Positions 1 to 7,934 of a stretch of 11,203 bases of DNA are shown here, one piece after another. The notes beneath the pieces were generated by a model. It had not been told where the DNA came from. It saw only the letters and a list, made by a program, of their open reading frames with translations, and ran no database searches. A program made the position numbers and the translations under genes. Source of the stretch: Alphaproteobacteria bacterium. GTDB lineage: Bacteria; Pseudomonadota; Alphaproteobacteria; Micavibrionales; UBA2020. The DNA lies in contig JAQSWE010000090.1 of the NCBI GenBank assembly GCA_029266795.1, forward strand, positions 1 to 11,203, in the 5' to 3' direction. Positions within the stretch are counted from its first letter, which is position 1; every line of letters begins with the position of its first letter.

Positions 1-239
1 TTTAGCTCGGACATCAATTTTTCTGACATCCTTGCGCAACCAACGCATATGAGGCATACCGCCACATAAGTAAGCAGCGGGACATAGAGGGAGCTTTTAG
101 GTCTGACGAGATGTTCCGGCATGGGAACATCTTCAATTAGCGAATATATGACCATAAGAATATTCGGCAGCATGAGGAGCAGCCCAACAAGCAGCATTAC
201 GCTCAAAACAAGAAACAAAGTACCAAGCGCATAGCGCAT
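1..239 (-). CDS. Small membrane protein, partial (C-terminus beyond left edge)
   Basis: An open frame runs on the minus strand from an ATG at 239-237 to the window edge with no stop, giving 79 codons. The protein begins MRYALGTLFLVLSVMLLVGL. It has one strongly hydrophobic segment at about residues 4-33 and a second at about 55-70, separated by a more polar stretch, so it is probably an inner-membrane protein with at least two helices. The ATG shares one base with the icd stop codon (TAATG arrangement), and an AGGGG Shine-Dalgarno sequence (complement of 245-249) lies five bases upstream inside the end of icd. This indicates translational coupling to icd. I do not recognise the family. The function is unknown, and the length is unknown because the gene is cut by the window. 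Confidence 0.72.
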   Translation of the reverse strand, partial: MRYALGTLFLVLSVMLLVGLLLMLPNILMVIYSLIEDVPMPEHLVRPKSSLYVPLLTYVAVCLICVGCARMSEKLMSEL

Positions 240-1696
240 TACTGCCCCTGCGCCACCGTAAAGCCGCGTACGCCGTCGAAGCTGTAGAGGTTTTCGGTCT
301 TGATGACCTCGACGCCCGCTTTCAGGAAAGACTGCAGCAGTTGGATGATCTGTTCATGCGTCACGGGTGCCGTGTCGTTCGCGGGGGTGAAGCGGCAGCG
401 CCAGTGGTCGCCTTGCTCCGATTTCGCGATGGCTTCCGGCCAGACTAATAACCCGCGGCTGTCGATGCTCGAGAGTTTCAGGGAATTGCTCAGCGATTTC
501 ACCTGACCGGCGAGTTCCGCCACATTCCCCCTGTCGCGCCAGTCGACGAACACATCGACGCCTTCCAGTTTTTTCAGCCCCCGTTTTGGCATCTGGATAT
601 CGGGTAGTTTCATCTGCTTTTCTTCGGATGCCACCATCGCGGGGAAATATTTCGGCAGCTTGCCGAGGCGTTCGATCACCGCATCGGAAAATTCCGTCGT
701 GTTCGCGCGTTTGGCACTCACCTGCGGATTGAAAATCTCGCCGGTATGGATGCCGTCCTCGATCGTGGCGAGCCATGCGTTCTGGATTTTTGCCGCGACT
801 TCCGTCTGGCCCAGATGCTGTAGCATCAGCACCGCCGCGTTCAGCAGGCCAGAGGGGTTCGCAATGTTCTGCCCCGCGATATCGGGGGCGGAGCCGTGCA
901 CTGCCTCGAACATCGCGCCATGCTTGCCGATATTGGCCGAACCGCAGAGGCCGACCGAGCCGGAGACTTCCGCCGCGATGTCGGACAAGATATCACCATA
1001 AAGGTTTTCGGTGACAACGACGTCAAACAAATGCGGGGCTGCCGCGATTTTCGCCGCGCCGATATCGACGATCATGTGGTTGGCGGTCAGTTCGGGATAT
1101 TCCTTTGCCACGGTGTCAAAAATGCGGTGGAACAAGCCATCCGTCATTTTCATGATGTTGTCTTTGGAAATGCAGGTGACTTTCTTGCGGCCATGCGCGC
1201 GGGCATATTCAAACGCGTAGCGCACGATACGTTCTGATCCGGTGTGCGAAATCAGTTTTAGGCATTGCACGACGTTGTCGGTCTGCTGGTGCTCGATGCC
1301 GGCGTATAAATCCTCCTCGTTCTCGCGCACGATCACCATATTCATCACGGGCTGTGTGGTGCGCACATAGGGGTGGTACGAAATGCAGGGGCGCACGTTC
1401 GCATACAGTGCCATGGATTTGCGCACGGTTACGTTCAGGCTCTTGAACCCGCCGCCCTGCGGGGTGGAGATGGGGGCCTTCAGGAAGCATTTGGTGCGCT
1501 GGATGGATTCCCACGACTTGTCCTCGATGCCCGACATCACGCCGCGCTTGTAGACTTTTTCCCCGATCTCGATCGTCTCGATCTCCAGCTGCGCGCCGGC
1601 GGCTTCGAGAATCTTCAGCGTCGCCACCATGATTTCGGGGCCGATGCCGTCGCCATGCGCGACTGTGATAGGGGATTTCTTCGTCATGGTTGTCAT
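239..1696 (-). CDS. icd: Isocitrate dehydrogenase, Rickettsia/Thermus type
   Basis: This cytoplasmic TCA-cycle enzyme oxidises and decarboxylates isocitrate to 2-oxoglutarate, usually with NADP in this family. The 485-residue protein has the isocitrate/isopropylmalate dehydrogenase fold at about residues 8-350 and a C-terminal extension at about 360-485, as in Thermus and Rickettsia enzymes and unlike the 416-residue E. coli Icd. Visible signatures are HGDGIGPE (14-21), the substrate loop KSLNV with S86, N88 and R92, arginines R102 and R124, Y131, K178 in SKDN, the metal region VTENLYGDILSD (D235, D239) and the nucleotide loop HGSAPDIAGQNIANP (267-281). The start is uncertain. AAGGA precedes the ATG at 1696 by only about two bases, so the second ATG at 1687 may be the true start. 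Coenzyme choice cannot be settled by eye. The gene is divergent from deoA and coupled to the small membrane protein downstream. Confidence 0.96.
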   Translation of the reverse strand: MTTMTKKSPITVAHGDGIGPEIMVATLKILEAAGAQLEIETIEIGEKVYKRGVMSGIEDKSWESIQRTKCFLKAPISTPQGGGFKSLNVTVRKSMALYANVRPCISYHPYVRTTQPVMNMVIVRENEEDLYAGIEHQQTDNVVQCLKLISHTGSERIVRYAFEYARAHGRKKVTCISKDNIMKMTDGLFHRIFDTVAKEYPELTANHMIVDIGAAKIAAAPHLFDVVVTENLYGDILSDIAAEVSGSVGLCGSANIGKHGAMFEAVHGSAPDIAGQNIANPSGLLNAAVLMLQHLGQTEVAAKIQNAWLATIEDGIHTGEIFNPQVSAKRANTTEFSDAVIERLGKLPKYFPAMVASEEKQMKLPDIQMPKRGLKKLEGVDVFVDWRDRGNVAELAGQVKSLSNSLKLSSIDSRGLLVWPEAIAKSEQGDHWRCRFTPANDTAPVTHEQIIQLLQSFLKAGVEVIKTENLYSFDGVRGFTVAQGQ

Positions 1697-1755
1697 AATC
1701 CTTTGGAAAAGGGAAGCCGCAGCAGGCGTTTCGCGGGGCCTATTTTTAACACGAG

Positions 1756-1786
1756 ATTATTGTGGCTTAAAGCCTGTCTTTTGCAA
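1756..1786 (-). promoter_or_regulatory. Candidate icd promoter
   Basis: Read on the minus strand, TTGCAA (1786-1781) is followed after 19 bases by AATAAT (1761-1756), five of six matches to the sigma-70 -10 box. The spacing is longer than ideal. It lies in the 122-base divergent gap between icd and deoA, so promoters for both genes must fit here or overlap. On the plus strand TTGTGG (1760-1765) and AATAAA (1785-1790) are a still weaker pair for deoA. Confidence 0.3.
1764..1774. repeat. 11-base palindrome in the icd/deoA divergent gap
   Basis: GGCTTAAAGCC is a perfect inverted repeat (GGCTT-A-AAGCC). It lies between the candidate -35 and -10 boxes of icd and within the likely deoA promoter area, a position typical of an operator. 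No regulator is recognised in the window, and the half-sites are short, so chance cannot be excluded. Confidence 0.3.
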
Positions 1787-1818
1787 TAAAATCCGGCGGT
1801 ATCAAACCGAGGTTGCAC

Positions 1819-3141
1819 ATGCTCCCCCAGGAAATTATCCGCAAAAAACGCGACGGGCAGAAACTGTCCGCCGCCGAAATCCATGAATTCATCACCGGCG
1901 TCACAGCGAAGAACGTGTCTGAAGGTCAAGTCGCAGCGTTCTGCATGGCAACGCTTTTGAAGGGCATGACGATGGAGGAACGCGTCGCGCTCACCTCCAG
2001 CATGGCGAAATCCGGCACGGTCATGGACTGGAAAAGCGAAAACCTGCCCGGCCCGATCCTCGATAAACATTCGACCGGCGGCATCGGCGACAAAGTTTCC
2101 CTGATGCTCGCCCCCATCGTTGCGGCCTGCGGCGGTTTCGTGCCGATGCTCTCGGGGCGCGGCCTCGGCCATACGGGCGGCACGCTCGATAAAATGGATG
2201 CGATACCGGGCTACGTCTCGCAGCCCGACACGGCATTGTTCCGCAAGACGGTGCGCAGTTCCGGCTGCGCCATCATCGGTGCGACGCCCGACCTTGCGCC
2301 CGCCGACCGCATCATCTACTCCATCCGCGACGTGACAGGCACGGTTGAATCGATGGACCTCATCACCGCCTCGATCCTGTCAAAGAAACTCGCGGCGGGG
2401 CTCGATGGCCTTGTCATGGACGTCAAATTCGGCACCGGCGCGTTCATGCAAAAATACGACGACGCGAAAGCTTTGGCTGAAAGCATCGTGCATGTGGCAA
2501 ATGGCGCGGGCCTGCCGACCGTCGGCCTGCTGACGGACATGAATCAAGTGCTGGGCCGCACTGCGGGCAATGCCGTTGAAGTGGTGGAAGCCATCGAATA
2601 CCTGCAGAATAAAAACATCGATTCACGCCTGCATGAAGTGAACGTGGCGCTCACCGCCGAATTGCTGGTGCTGGGCAAGCTCGCGAAAGATGTCGCCGAG
2701 GCGCGCGATAAAATCGAAACGGTCATCAAAAACGGCAAAGCCGCCGAACATTTCGCGAAAATGGTCGCCGAACTGGGCGGCCCCGCCGACTTGATGGACA
2801 AACCCGATAAATATTTGAAACGCGCCCCCGTGGTGAAGGATTTCTTCCCCGCGAAAAAAGGCCGCCTCAGCGCCATCGACGCGCGCGCCATCGGCATCGG
2901 CATCGTCGAACTCGGCGGCGGCCGCGCGAAACCGACCGACGGCATCGACCACGCGGTCGGCCTGACCAACGTCGCGCAAATCGGCGAGGAAGCAGGGCAG
3001 GGGGCGCGGCCGCTCGCGACCATCCATGCCAAGGATGAATCATCGTGGCAAAAAATGGCCGACAGCCTGAACGCCGCCATCACTGTTTCCGAAGTCGCGA
3101 ACGCACAAGAGCAACTTATCCGCCACAGGATCGCCGCATGA
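1819..3141 (+). CDS. deoA: Thymidine phosphorylase
   Basis: This enzyme splits thymidine (and deoxyuridine) with phosphate into the base and 2-deoxyribose-1-phosphate, in cytoplasmic pyrimidine salvage. The protein aligns closely with E. coli DeoA from the first residues (QEIIRKKRDG at 4-13) to the end. Key features are KHSTGG (83-88), SGRGLGHTGGTLDK (112-125), R170, S185 and K189, corresponding to the E. coli active-site residues H85, R171, S186 and K190 with H84 here, and DVKFGTGAFM (201-210). The length of 440 residues equals the E. coli family member. A TTG at 1813 is in frame, but GAGG at 1809-1812 sits six bases before the ATG at 1819, which is therefore preferred. The stop overlaps the start of cdd, so the two are one operon. 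Confidence 0.97.
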   Translation: MLPQEIIRKKRDGQKLSAAEIHEFITGVTAKNVSEGQVAAFCMATLLKGMTMEERVALTSSMAKSGTVMDWKSENLPGPILDKHSTGGIGDKVSLMLAPIVAACGGFVPMLSGRGLGHTGGTLDKMDAIPGYVSQPDTALFRKTVRSSGCAIIGATPDLAPADRIIYSIRDVTGTVESMDLITASILSKKLAAGLDGLVMDVKFGTGAFMQKYDDAKALAESIVHVANGAGLPTVGLLTDMNQVLGRTAGNAVEVVEAIEYLQNKNIDSRLHEVNVALTAELLVLGKLAKDVAEARDKIETVIKNGKAAEHFAKMVAELGGPADLMDKPDKYLKRAPVVKDFFPAKKGRLSAIDARAIGIGIVELGGGRAKPTDGIDHAVGLTNVAQIGEEAGQGARPLATIHAKDESSWQKMADSLNAAITVSEVANAQEQLIRHRIAA

Positions 3142-3599
3142 AATTCACCAAAGAAGAAATGAAGGTTTTGACGAAGGTCGCAACGGAAGCGCGCGACAGC
3201 GCCTATTGCCCCTATTCGAACCACCCCGTCGGCGTGGCGCTGGTCAGCGATACCGGCGTTGTTTATCCCGGCGCGAATGTCGAAATCGCGCATTACAAGG
3301 GCGTCTGCGCCGAAGCCTCCGCCATCTCCGCCATGGTCACGGCGGGGGAGCGCAAAATCGCCGCCGTGGTCGTCATCGGCCCCGCCATGGAATACCTCTG
3401 TACGCCCTGCGGCGACTGCCGCCAGCGCCTGCGCGAATTCGCAAGCCCCGGCATGAAGGTATATTTACTGTGGAAAGATGGCAAACTGGGCGCCACGACC
3501 GATTTCACCAAGCTGCTGCCCATGTCCTTCGGTCCTGAAAATCTCGCAGAGGTTGGTAGCGGACCCATGAAGAAAAGAAAGAAGGCCAAGAAAAAATAA
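3138..3599 (+). CDS. cdd: Cytidine deaminase
   Basis: This zinc enzyme deaminates cytidine and deoxycytidine to uridine and deoxyuridine, feeding the thymidine phosphorylase encoded just upstream. The 153-residue protein is of the short homotetrameric type. It shows the substrate residues of NVE (47-49), the catalytic CAE (C57, E59) and PCGDC (90-94), giving three cysteine zinc ligands C57, C91 and C94. The ATG at 3138 overlaps the deoA stop (ATGA), and AGGA at 3127-3130 lies seven bases upstream, so this start is firm. An in-frame extension upstream would run back into deoA and is not credible. The C-terminus ends in a very basic tail (KKRKKAKKK, about 145-153) that the family does not need. 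The deoA-cdd coupling indicates one pyrimidine nucleoside catabolism unit. Confidence 0.95.
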   Translation: MKFTKEEMKVLTKVATEARDSAYCPYSNHPVGVALVSDTGVVYPGANVEIAHYKGVCAEASAISAMVTAGERKIAAVVVIGPAMEYLCTPCGDCRQRLREFASPGMKVYLLWKDGKLGATTDFTKLLPMSFGPENLAEVGSGPMKKRKKAKKK

Positions 3600-3672
3600 C
3601 GCAAGCAGCAGGGTGTTCTAAAAAATAAAAAAGCCGAATGGCACAAACACGTTAAATAGAAAACAAGGAACT

Positions 3673-4623
3673 ATGACTCCCCCGTCCACCGCAGCCGAAA
3701 TCCGGCGCTCGACCATCATCGCTATCGCCCTCACCATCCTCGCCTACGGCATTTTCAACATCGGCGACGCCATCCTGAAGCTGCTGACGCAGGGTCACCT
3801 GCACACGTCGCAGATCATCATCGTCAACTGCTCCTTCATCATCACCTTCGCGGCGATTGGCGGATACCTGAAAGATGGCAAAAAAGCCTTCGTGATGCAG
3901 TCGCCGAAGCTGATCTGCATGCGCGCCGTTTTCTCCGCCATCGTGGGCGTGCTGAACGTCATGGCGCTGCCGCATATCAAACTGACCACGTTTTATACCC
4001 TCGTCTTCACCTCGCCCTTCTGGGTAGCGCTGCTGGCGGCGTTTTTCCTGAAGGAAAAACTGCAACTCAACCGCGTGCTGGTGATCCTTGCGGGCTTTTC
4101 CACCGTTGCCTTCGTCTTCCGTCCCGGTGCGGGTTTGTTCGATAAATGGGCGGTCATGATTTTGGTGGGCGCGTTTTTCTATTCCTGCGGGCTTGTCATC
4201 ATGCGCAAGATGGGACCGAAGGAAAGCCGCACGATGCTGATTATCGTGGGTTCCGCCGTTTCCATGCTGCTGGTCGTCCCGATGATCCCCGGCAATTTCC
4301 GCCCGCTGGAGCTGCATGAATGGGGGTTGTTCGCGCTCATGGGCGTGCTCAGCGCCATATCCGTCAACTGCATCGCCTATGCTTTCCAGACCGCGCCCGC
4401 CGCATCGGTGGTCGCGCCGTTTCACTATACGCAGATCGTCTGGGGTGCGCTGCTCGGCTATTACATGTTCGACGAAACGCCGGATGACCGGGTGATTTTA
4501 GGTGCCGCCTGCATCATCGCAGCCGGCCTCTACCTCATCTTCAGCGAAACCCGCAAAAAGAAACCGGCGAAAATCAAGCCCATTGACCCCGCCGAATTGC
4601 CGGAGCGGGCAGGGCCGACCTAG
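3673..4623 (+). CDS. EamA/DMT-family transporter
   Basis: This is an inner-membrane carrier of the drug/metabolite transporter superfamily. The 316-residue protein has two EamA-type halves, at about residues 17-149 and 160-291, each with about five hydrophobic helices. The second half ends in a conserved-looking segment (APFHYTQIVWGALLGYY, 248-264), and a charged proline-rich cytoplasmic tail follows from about 292. AGGA at 3666-3669 precedes the ATG by three bases. It follows cdd by 73 bases on the same strand with no obvious terminator, so it may be cotranscribed with deoA-cdd. Its substrate cannot be read from the sequence. A nucleoside or base would fit the context but is only an inference. 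It converges on the exported-protein gene with a 10-base gap. Confidence 0.88.
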   Translation: MTPPSTAAEIRRSTIIAIALTILAYGIFNIGDAILKLLTQGHLHTSQIIIVNCSFIITFAAIGGYLKDGKKAFVMQSPKLICMRAVFSAIVGVLNVMALPHIKLTTFYTLVFTSPFWVALLAAFFLKEKLQLNRVLVILAGFSTVAFVFRPGAGLFDKWAVMILVGAFFYSCGLVIMRKMGPKESRTMLIIVGSAVSMLLVVPMIPGNFRPLELHEWGLFALMGVLSAISVNCIAYAFQTAPAASVVAPFHYTQIVWGALLGYYMFDETPDDRVILGAACIIAAGLYLIFSETRKKKPAKIKPIDPAELPERAGPT

Positions 4624-4633
4624 ACATTAAGGT

Positions 4634-5338
4634 TTAGCGTTTTGCGGAACAAAGCTTTTGGATCGCTTCCATGTTATTCTGGAAGCTGCCGAGGTAGTCG
4701 AAGCCGGAAAATTCCTGATTTTGCATTTCCTTCGGTACGTCGCAGGTGGATTTGCCCTTTTTGGTGCGCTTTTCGGCCTTGAGGGTCGCGTAATTGATGT
4801 CGAGGGTTTCTTTGTCCTCGGCCTCGCTCATGGTATCGACGGTCTTGTCGGTGGTGCCGATTAGCACAAGGCGGTTATAGGCCTTGTCGTAGCGCCATTT
4901 ATTCGTGATGTCGAACATCCAGCGCGAACCGCCGAGGTAATTGATGGTCAGGATGCCCTTGTCGCTGATGGCAAGGTGGCCGAGCGGCGAGCCGTCCATC
5001 GCGCCCTTCGCCCCGCCGCAATTGATACAGGTCGCGCCGCCGGATTGTGCGAACAGCTTGAATTCCTGTCCCGCCTTGTCGACGCCGAACAGTACCGCAA
5101 CCGCAGCATTGCCGTCGGATTCCGCATCCTGCGGCTCTTTCATGATAATCACTGCCGCATCCTTGATGCCGTCGCCGTTCAGGTCACCGAACACTTCGTC
5201 ATGCACCAGCCATTGAGAGAAATCCCGCTTCAGCGCACGATGCAGCGGCGGCAACTGGTTGTCGGGCATTTGCCGCGCCTCCCGTGCCAGCGCGGGGAAG
5301 GAACACAACAGCAGGAGCGCGAGGATGACTGTTTTCAT
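4634..5338 (-). CDS. Exported protein with a calcium-loop-like motif
   Basis: The function is unknown. The 234-residue protein begins with a clear signal peptide (MKTVILALLLLCSFPALA, cleavage likely after residue 18), so it is probably periplasmic. Near the mature N-terminus is DLNGDGIKD (52-60), the D-x-N-x-D-G loop found in EF-hand-like and FG-GAP/VCBS-type repeats, in a context (EVFGDLNGDG followed by DAAVII) typical of single beta-propeller-like FG-GAP blades. A CINCGG motif (C104, C107) and further cysteines C199 and C230 could form disulfides. It follows pgsA by 18 bases and is probably the last gene of the uvrC-pgsA transcript. The Shine-Dalgarno sequence is weak (GGAT about 12 bases upstream). 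No known phospholipid or repair role is implied by the sequence. Confidence 0.82.
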   Translation of the reverse strand: MKTVILALLLLCSFPALAREARQMPDNQLPPLHRALKRDFSQWLVHDEVFGDLNGDGIKDAAVIIMKEPQDAESDGNAAVAVLFGVDKAGQEFKLFAQSGGATCINCGGAKGAMDGSPLGHLAISDKGILTINYLGGSRWMFDITNKWRYDKAYNRLVLIGTTDKTVDTMSEAEDKETLDINYATLKAEKRTKKGKSTCDVPKEMQNQEFSGFDYLGSFQNNMEAIQKLCSAKR

Positions 5339-5356
5339 GACGCGGCTTATCCGGAG

Positions 5357-5971
5357 TTAAACTTTGCCTTCGGCTTCGAGGCGGCGGATATTTTTCCATG
5401 CCTCGATGAAATATTCCGCGCCCGACCAGACGGTCAGCACCATCGCAAACAGGAAGCCCCATCTGCCGATTTCTTCCGCATAGGGGATCAGGTCGGGGCC
5501 GTAGGGGCCGGCGATGAGGAAGCCGATGAACAGCATCTGGATGGTCAGTTTCCACTTCGCTGTCCAGTTGACGCCAATCACGACGTTATAATAGGCCATG
5601 AATTCGCGCACGCCGGAGATGAGGATTTCGCGCAGGAAGATGACGATCGCCGGGACGATCCACCAGCCGGTGAGTTGCTGGAAAGCCAGCAGGCACATCA
5701 GCGCGACGCCGACCAGCATCTTGTCGGACGAGGAGTCGAGGAATTTGCCGAGCAGCGTTTCCTGCTTCAGCCAGCGCGCGATGCGGCCATCAAGGAAGTC
5801 GGAAAGACCGGCAAGCGTAAACAGGATGACGTTCAGCCATGCCGGCCATGAAATGTGTTCACCGCGCCAGATGTAATCCAGCCAGAACAGCAGCACCATC
5901 ACCGGAATATAGGCGAGGCGGTAATAGCACAGCATGTTGGGAATGCTGAAAATGCCTTTGGGCAGGGCCAT
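5357..5971 (-). CDS. pgsA: CDP-diacylglycerol-glycerol-3-phosphate 3-phosphatidyltransferase
   Basis: This inner-membrane enzyme makes phosphatidylglycerol phosphate from CDP-diacylglycerol and glycerol-3-phosphate, the committed step to phosphatidylglycerol and cardiolipin. The CDP-alcohol phosphotransferase signature is complete: D58, D61-G62, A65-R66, G75, D79 and D83 (DG-x2-AR-x8-G-x3-D-x3-D). The N-terminus, IPNMLCYYRL, is typical of PgsA, and four or more hydrophobic segments follow. Its 204 residues are slightly more than the 182 of E. coli PgsA. It starts five bases after the uvrC stop with only a weak purine-rich Shine-Dalgarno sequence inside the end of uvrC, so it probably depends on uvrC transcription and possibly translational coupling. 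The uvrC-pgsA order is widespread in proteobacteria. The exact alcohol acceptor is inferred from this context; a related CDP-alcohol transferase is the alternative. Confidence 0.94.
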   Translation of the reverse strand: MALPKGIFSIPNMLCYYRLAYIPVMVLLFWLDYIWRGEHISWPAWLNVILFTLAGLSDFLDGRIARWLKQETLLGKFLDSSSDKMLVGVALMCLLAFQQLTGWWIVPAIVIFLREILISGVREFMAYYNVVIGVNWTAKWKLTIQMLFIGFLIAGPYGPDLIPYAEEIGRWGFLFAMVLTVWSGAEYFIEAWKNIRRLEAEGKV

Positions 5972-5976
5972 TATAA

Positions 5977-7827
5977 TTATTCTTCTTTCTCGTGAAAGAA
6001 ACCGTAGATTTTCTCGGCCACGGCTTTGCTGATACCGGCCACCTTTTGTAAATCAGCCACCCCCGCCTGCGCAACCCCTTTTGCCGACCCGAAATGCAAA
6101 AGCAGGGCTTTCTTGCGTTTTCCGCCGATTCCGGGGATATCGTCCAGCGGGTTCTGGCTGATCGCCGCGCTGCGGCGGGCGCGGTGGGTGGTGATGGCGA
6201 ATCGGTGCGCCTCGTCGCGCACGCGCTGCATGAAATAAAGAACCGGATCGCCCTGATCGAGGCTCACGGGGTCGCGCCCCTCCACGAAGAAACGTTCGCG
6301 CCCCGCATTGCGGTCGGGGCCTTTCGCAATCGACACAACCGGCACGCCCTGCACGCCGAGTTCTGTCAGCACCGTTTGCACCGCCGTCAATTGCCCCTGT
6401 CCGCCATCGATCAGCAGCAAGTCGGGCCACTGCCCCTGCGCATCGCCATCTTTCAGCAATGACTGGAAACGGCGCGTCAGCACTTCCTTCATCATGCCGT
6501 AATCGTCGCCGGGCGCGACGGGGCCTTTGATATTGAACTTGCGGTAGGAATTTTTGACGAAACCATCCGGCGATGCGACGATCATCGCGCCGACCGCATG
6601 GCTGCCGGAAATATGGCTGTTGTCGAAGACCTCGATACGCTCCGGCGGGCCGTCGAGCCCGAAGATTTCGGCGAGGCGCTCGAACACTTCGGCCTGTGAC
6701 GCCTCGACCGCAATCCGCCGTGCCAGCGCCTCACGCGCATTTTTCGCCGCCATCTCGACAATCTCTTTTTTCGGTCCGCGGGACGGGATCTGGATCGTCA
6801 CCTTATGCGCCGCTTTCATGCGCAGGGCTTCTTCCATCACCATTTTATCGGGCAGGTCGCAATTGACGATGATTTCGCGCGGCACAGGCTTGTTCGTATA
6901 AAACTGGGCGAGGAAGGCAAACAGTATATTGCCCGCCAGCTCGTCCTTTTCCGCGCGCGGAAAATACGACCGCGTACCGAAATTCTGGCCGGAGCGGAAA
7001 AAGAATACCTGTACGCAGGTTTGTCCCTTGTCCTGAAAAACGACGTGGAAATCGACATCCTCGATGCTGTCGATATTGATCGACTGGTGCTGTTGGATCT
7101 GCGTCAGCACGCGGATGCGGTCGCGGAACAATGCTGCGGTCTCGAAATCCATGCTTTCGCTTGCCTGCTGCATCAGCGCCACGAATTTTTCCTGAATATC
7201 TCGGCTCTTCCCAGTCAGGAACTGGCGCGCGAGCTCGACCTGCGCCAGATACTGCTCCTTCGACACGCGCCCGACGCAAGGGGCGGAGCAGCGCTTGATC
7301 TGGTATTGCAGGCAGGGGCGTGTGCGGCTCGCGAAGATGCTGTCGGAACAGGTGCGCAACTGGAACGCGCGCTGCAGCACCTCCAGCGATTCATTCACCG
7401 CATATCCCGACGCATAGGGGCCGAAATATTCACCCTCTTTGTCTTTGGTGCCGCGATGCTTCGCTAGCTGCGGATATTCATGGCCGCCGGTGATGTGAAT
7501 GAAGGGAAAAGATTTGTCGTCGCGCAAAAGTATGTTGTAGCGCGGCTTTAATTTCTTGATGAGGTTTGCTTCGAGCAATAACGCTTCGGCTTCGGTATGC
7601 GTCGTCGTGAATTCCATCGTCGCCGTCGCCGCGATCATGCGCTGCAAACGGATGGGATGTTTTTCCGGCGTCGTATAGGCGAAGACGCGCTTCTTCAGGC
7701 TCTTCGCCTTGCCCACATACAAAACATCGCCAGCGGCGTTCATCATGCGATAAACACCGGGCATCCCCGGAAGCGTTTTCACGAATTCCAGGATCGTTTC
7801 GTGGCCTTTGCGTTTTTGCTCATTCAT
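5977..7827 (-). CDS. uvrC: Excinuclease ABC subunit C
   Basis: UvrC makes the 3' and then the 5' incision around DNA lesions in nucleotide excision repair after UvrA2B loading. The 616-residue protein has all domains: GIY-YIG nuclease (GVYRMM at 24-29, YVGKAKSL at 37-44), four cysteines C160, C172, C180 and C184 matching the reported Fe-S ligands, a UvrB-interacting UVR motif at about 208-243, an RNase H-like nuclease with D402 (FDNSHISG), D474 (LLIDGGQGQL) and H541 (DEAHRFA), and a C-terminal helix-hairpin-helix pair (DIPGIGGKRKKALL, VAGISKAVAEKI). Length and architecture are normal. No convincing Shine-Dalgarno sequence precedes the ATG at 7827. It is the first gene of an operon with pgsA and the exported protein. 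Confidence 0.98.
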   Translation of the reverse strand: MNEQKRKGHETILEFVKTLPGMPGVYRMMNAAGDVLYVGKAKSLKKRVFAYTTPEKHPIRLQRMIAATATMEFTTTHTEAEALLLEANLIKKLKPRYNILLRDDKSFPFIHITGGHEYPQLAKHRGTKDKEGEYFGPYASGYAVNESLEVLQRAFQLRTCSDSIFASRTRPCLQYQIKRCSAPCVGRVSKEQYLAQVELARQFLTGKSRDIQEKFVALMQQASESMDFETAALFRDRIRVLTQIQQHQSINIDSIEDVDFHVVFQDKGQTCVQVFFFRSGQNFGTRSYFPRAEKDELAGNILFAFLAQFYTNKPVPREIIVNCDLPDKMVMEEALRMKAAHKVTIQIPSRGPKKEIVEMAAKNAREALARRIAVEASQAEVFERLAEIFGLDGPPERIEVFDNSHISGSHAVGAMIVASPDGFVKNSYRKFNIKGPVAPGDDYGMMKEVLTRRFQSLLKDGDAQGQWPDLLLIDGGQGQLTAVQTVLTELGVQGVPVVSIAKGPDRNAGRERFFVEGRDPVSLDQGDPVLYFMQRVRDEAHRFAITTHRARRSAAISQNPLDDIPGIGGKRKKALLLHFGSAKGVAQAGVADLQKVAGISKAVAEKIYGFFHEKEE

Positions 7828-7835
7828 CGTTGATT

Positions 7836-7910
7836 AATATAGTGTTTTTGGCTCTGGCTGGGGAGGGGTTGGTAAGTGCCTGATATATATGAGGAAAGGT
7901 ACCCAACCAA
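7836..7910 (-). promoter_or_regulatory. uvrC: Candidate uvrC promoter region
   Basis: Two weak sigma-70-like candidates lie here on the minus strand. The first is TTGGTT (7910-7905) with TATATA (7889-7884), spacing 15, which would give a leader of about 50 bases. The second is TATATT (7841-7836), only eight bases before the uvrC ATG and without a good -35 box. If used, it would give a leaderless or nearly leaderless mRNA, which would fit the lack of a Shine-Dalgarno sequence. Neither is strong. Confidence 0.3.
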
Positions 7911-7934
7911 AACACGCTAAAAATGACGCCTTTC

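Noticed and set aside
2544..3293. 249-codon minus-strand open frame opposite deoA/cdd
   Set aside because: It is an antisense shadow of deoA and cdd, with no family resemblance.
3652..4425. 257-codon minus-strand open frame opposite the DMT transporter
   Set aside because: Its product is an extremely His/Asp/Arg/Gln-rich string with no domain, the usual antisense image of a GC-rich membrane-protein gene.
4976..5851. 291-codon plus-strand open frame opposite the exported protein and pgsA
   Set aside because: It spans two well-supported genes on the other strand and has no recognisable domain or ribosome site.
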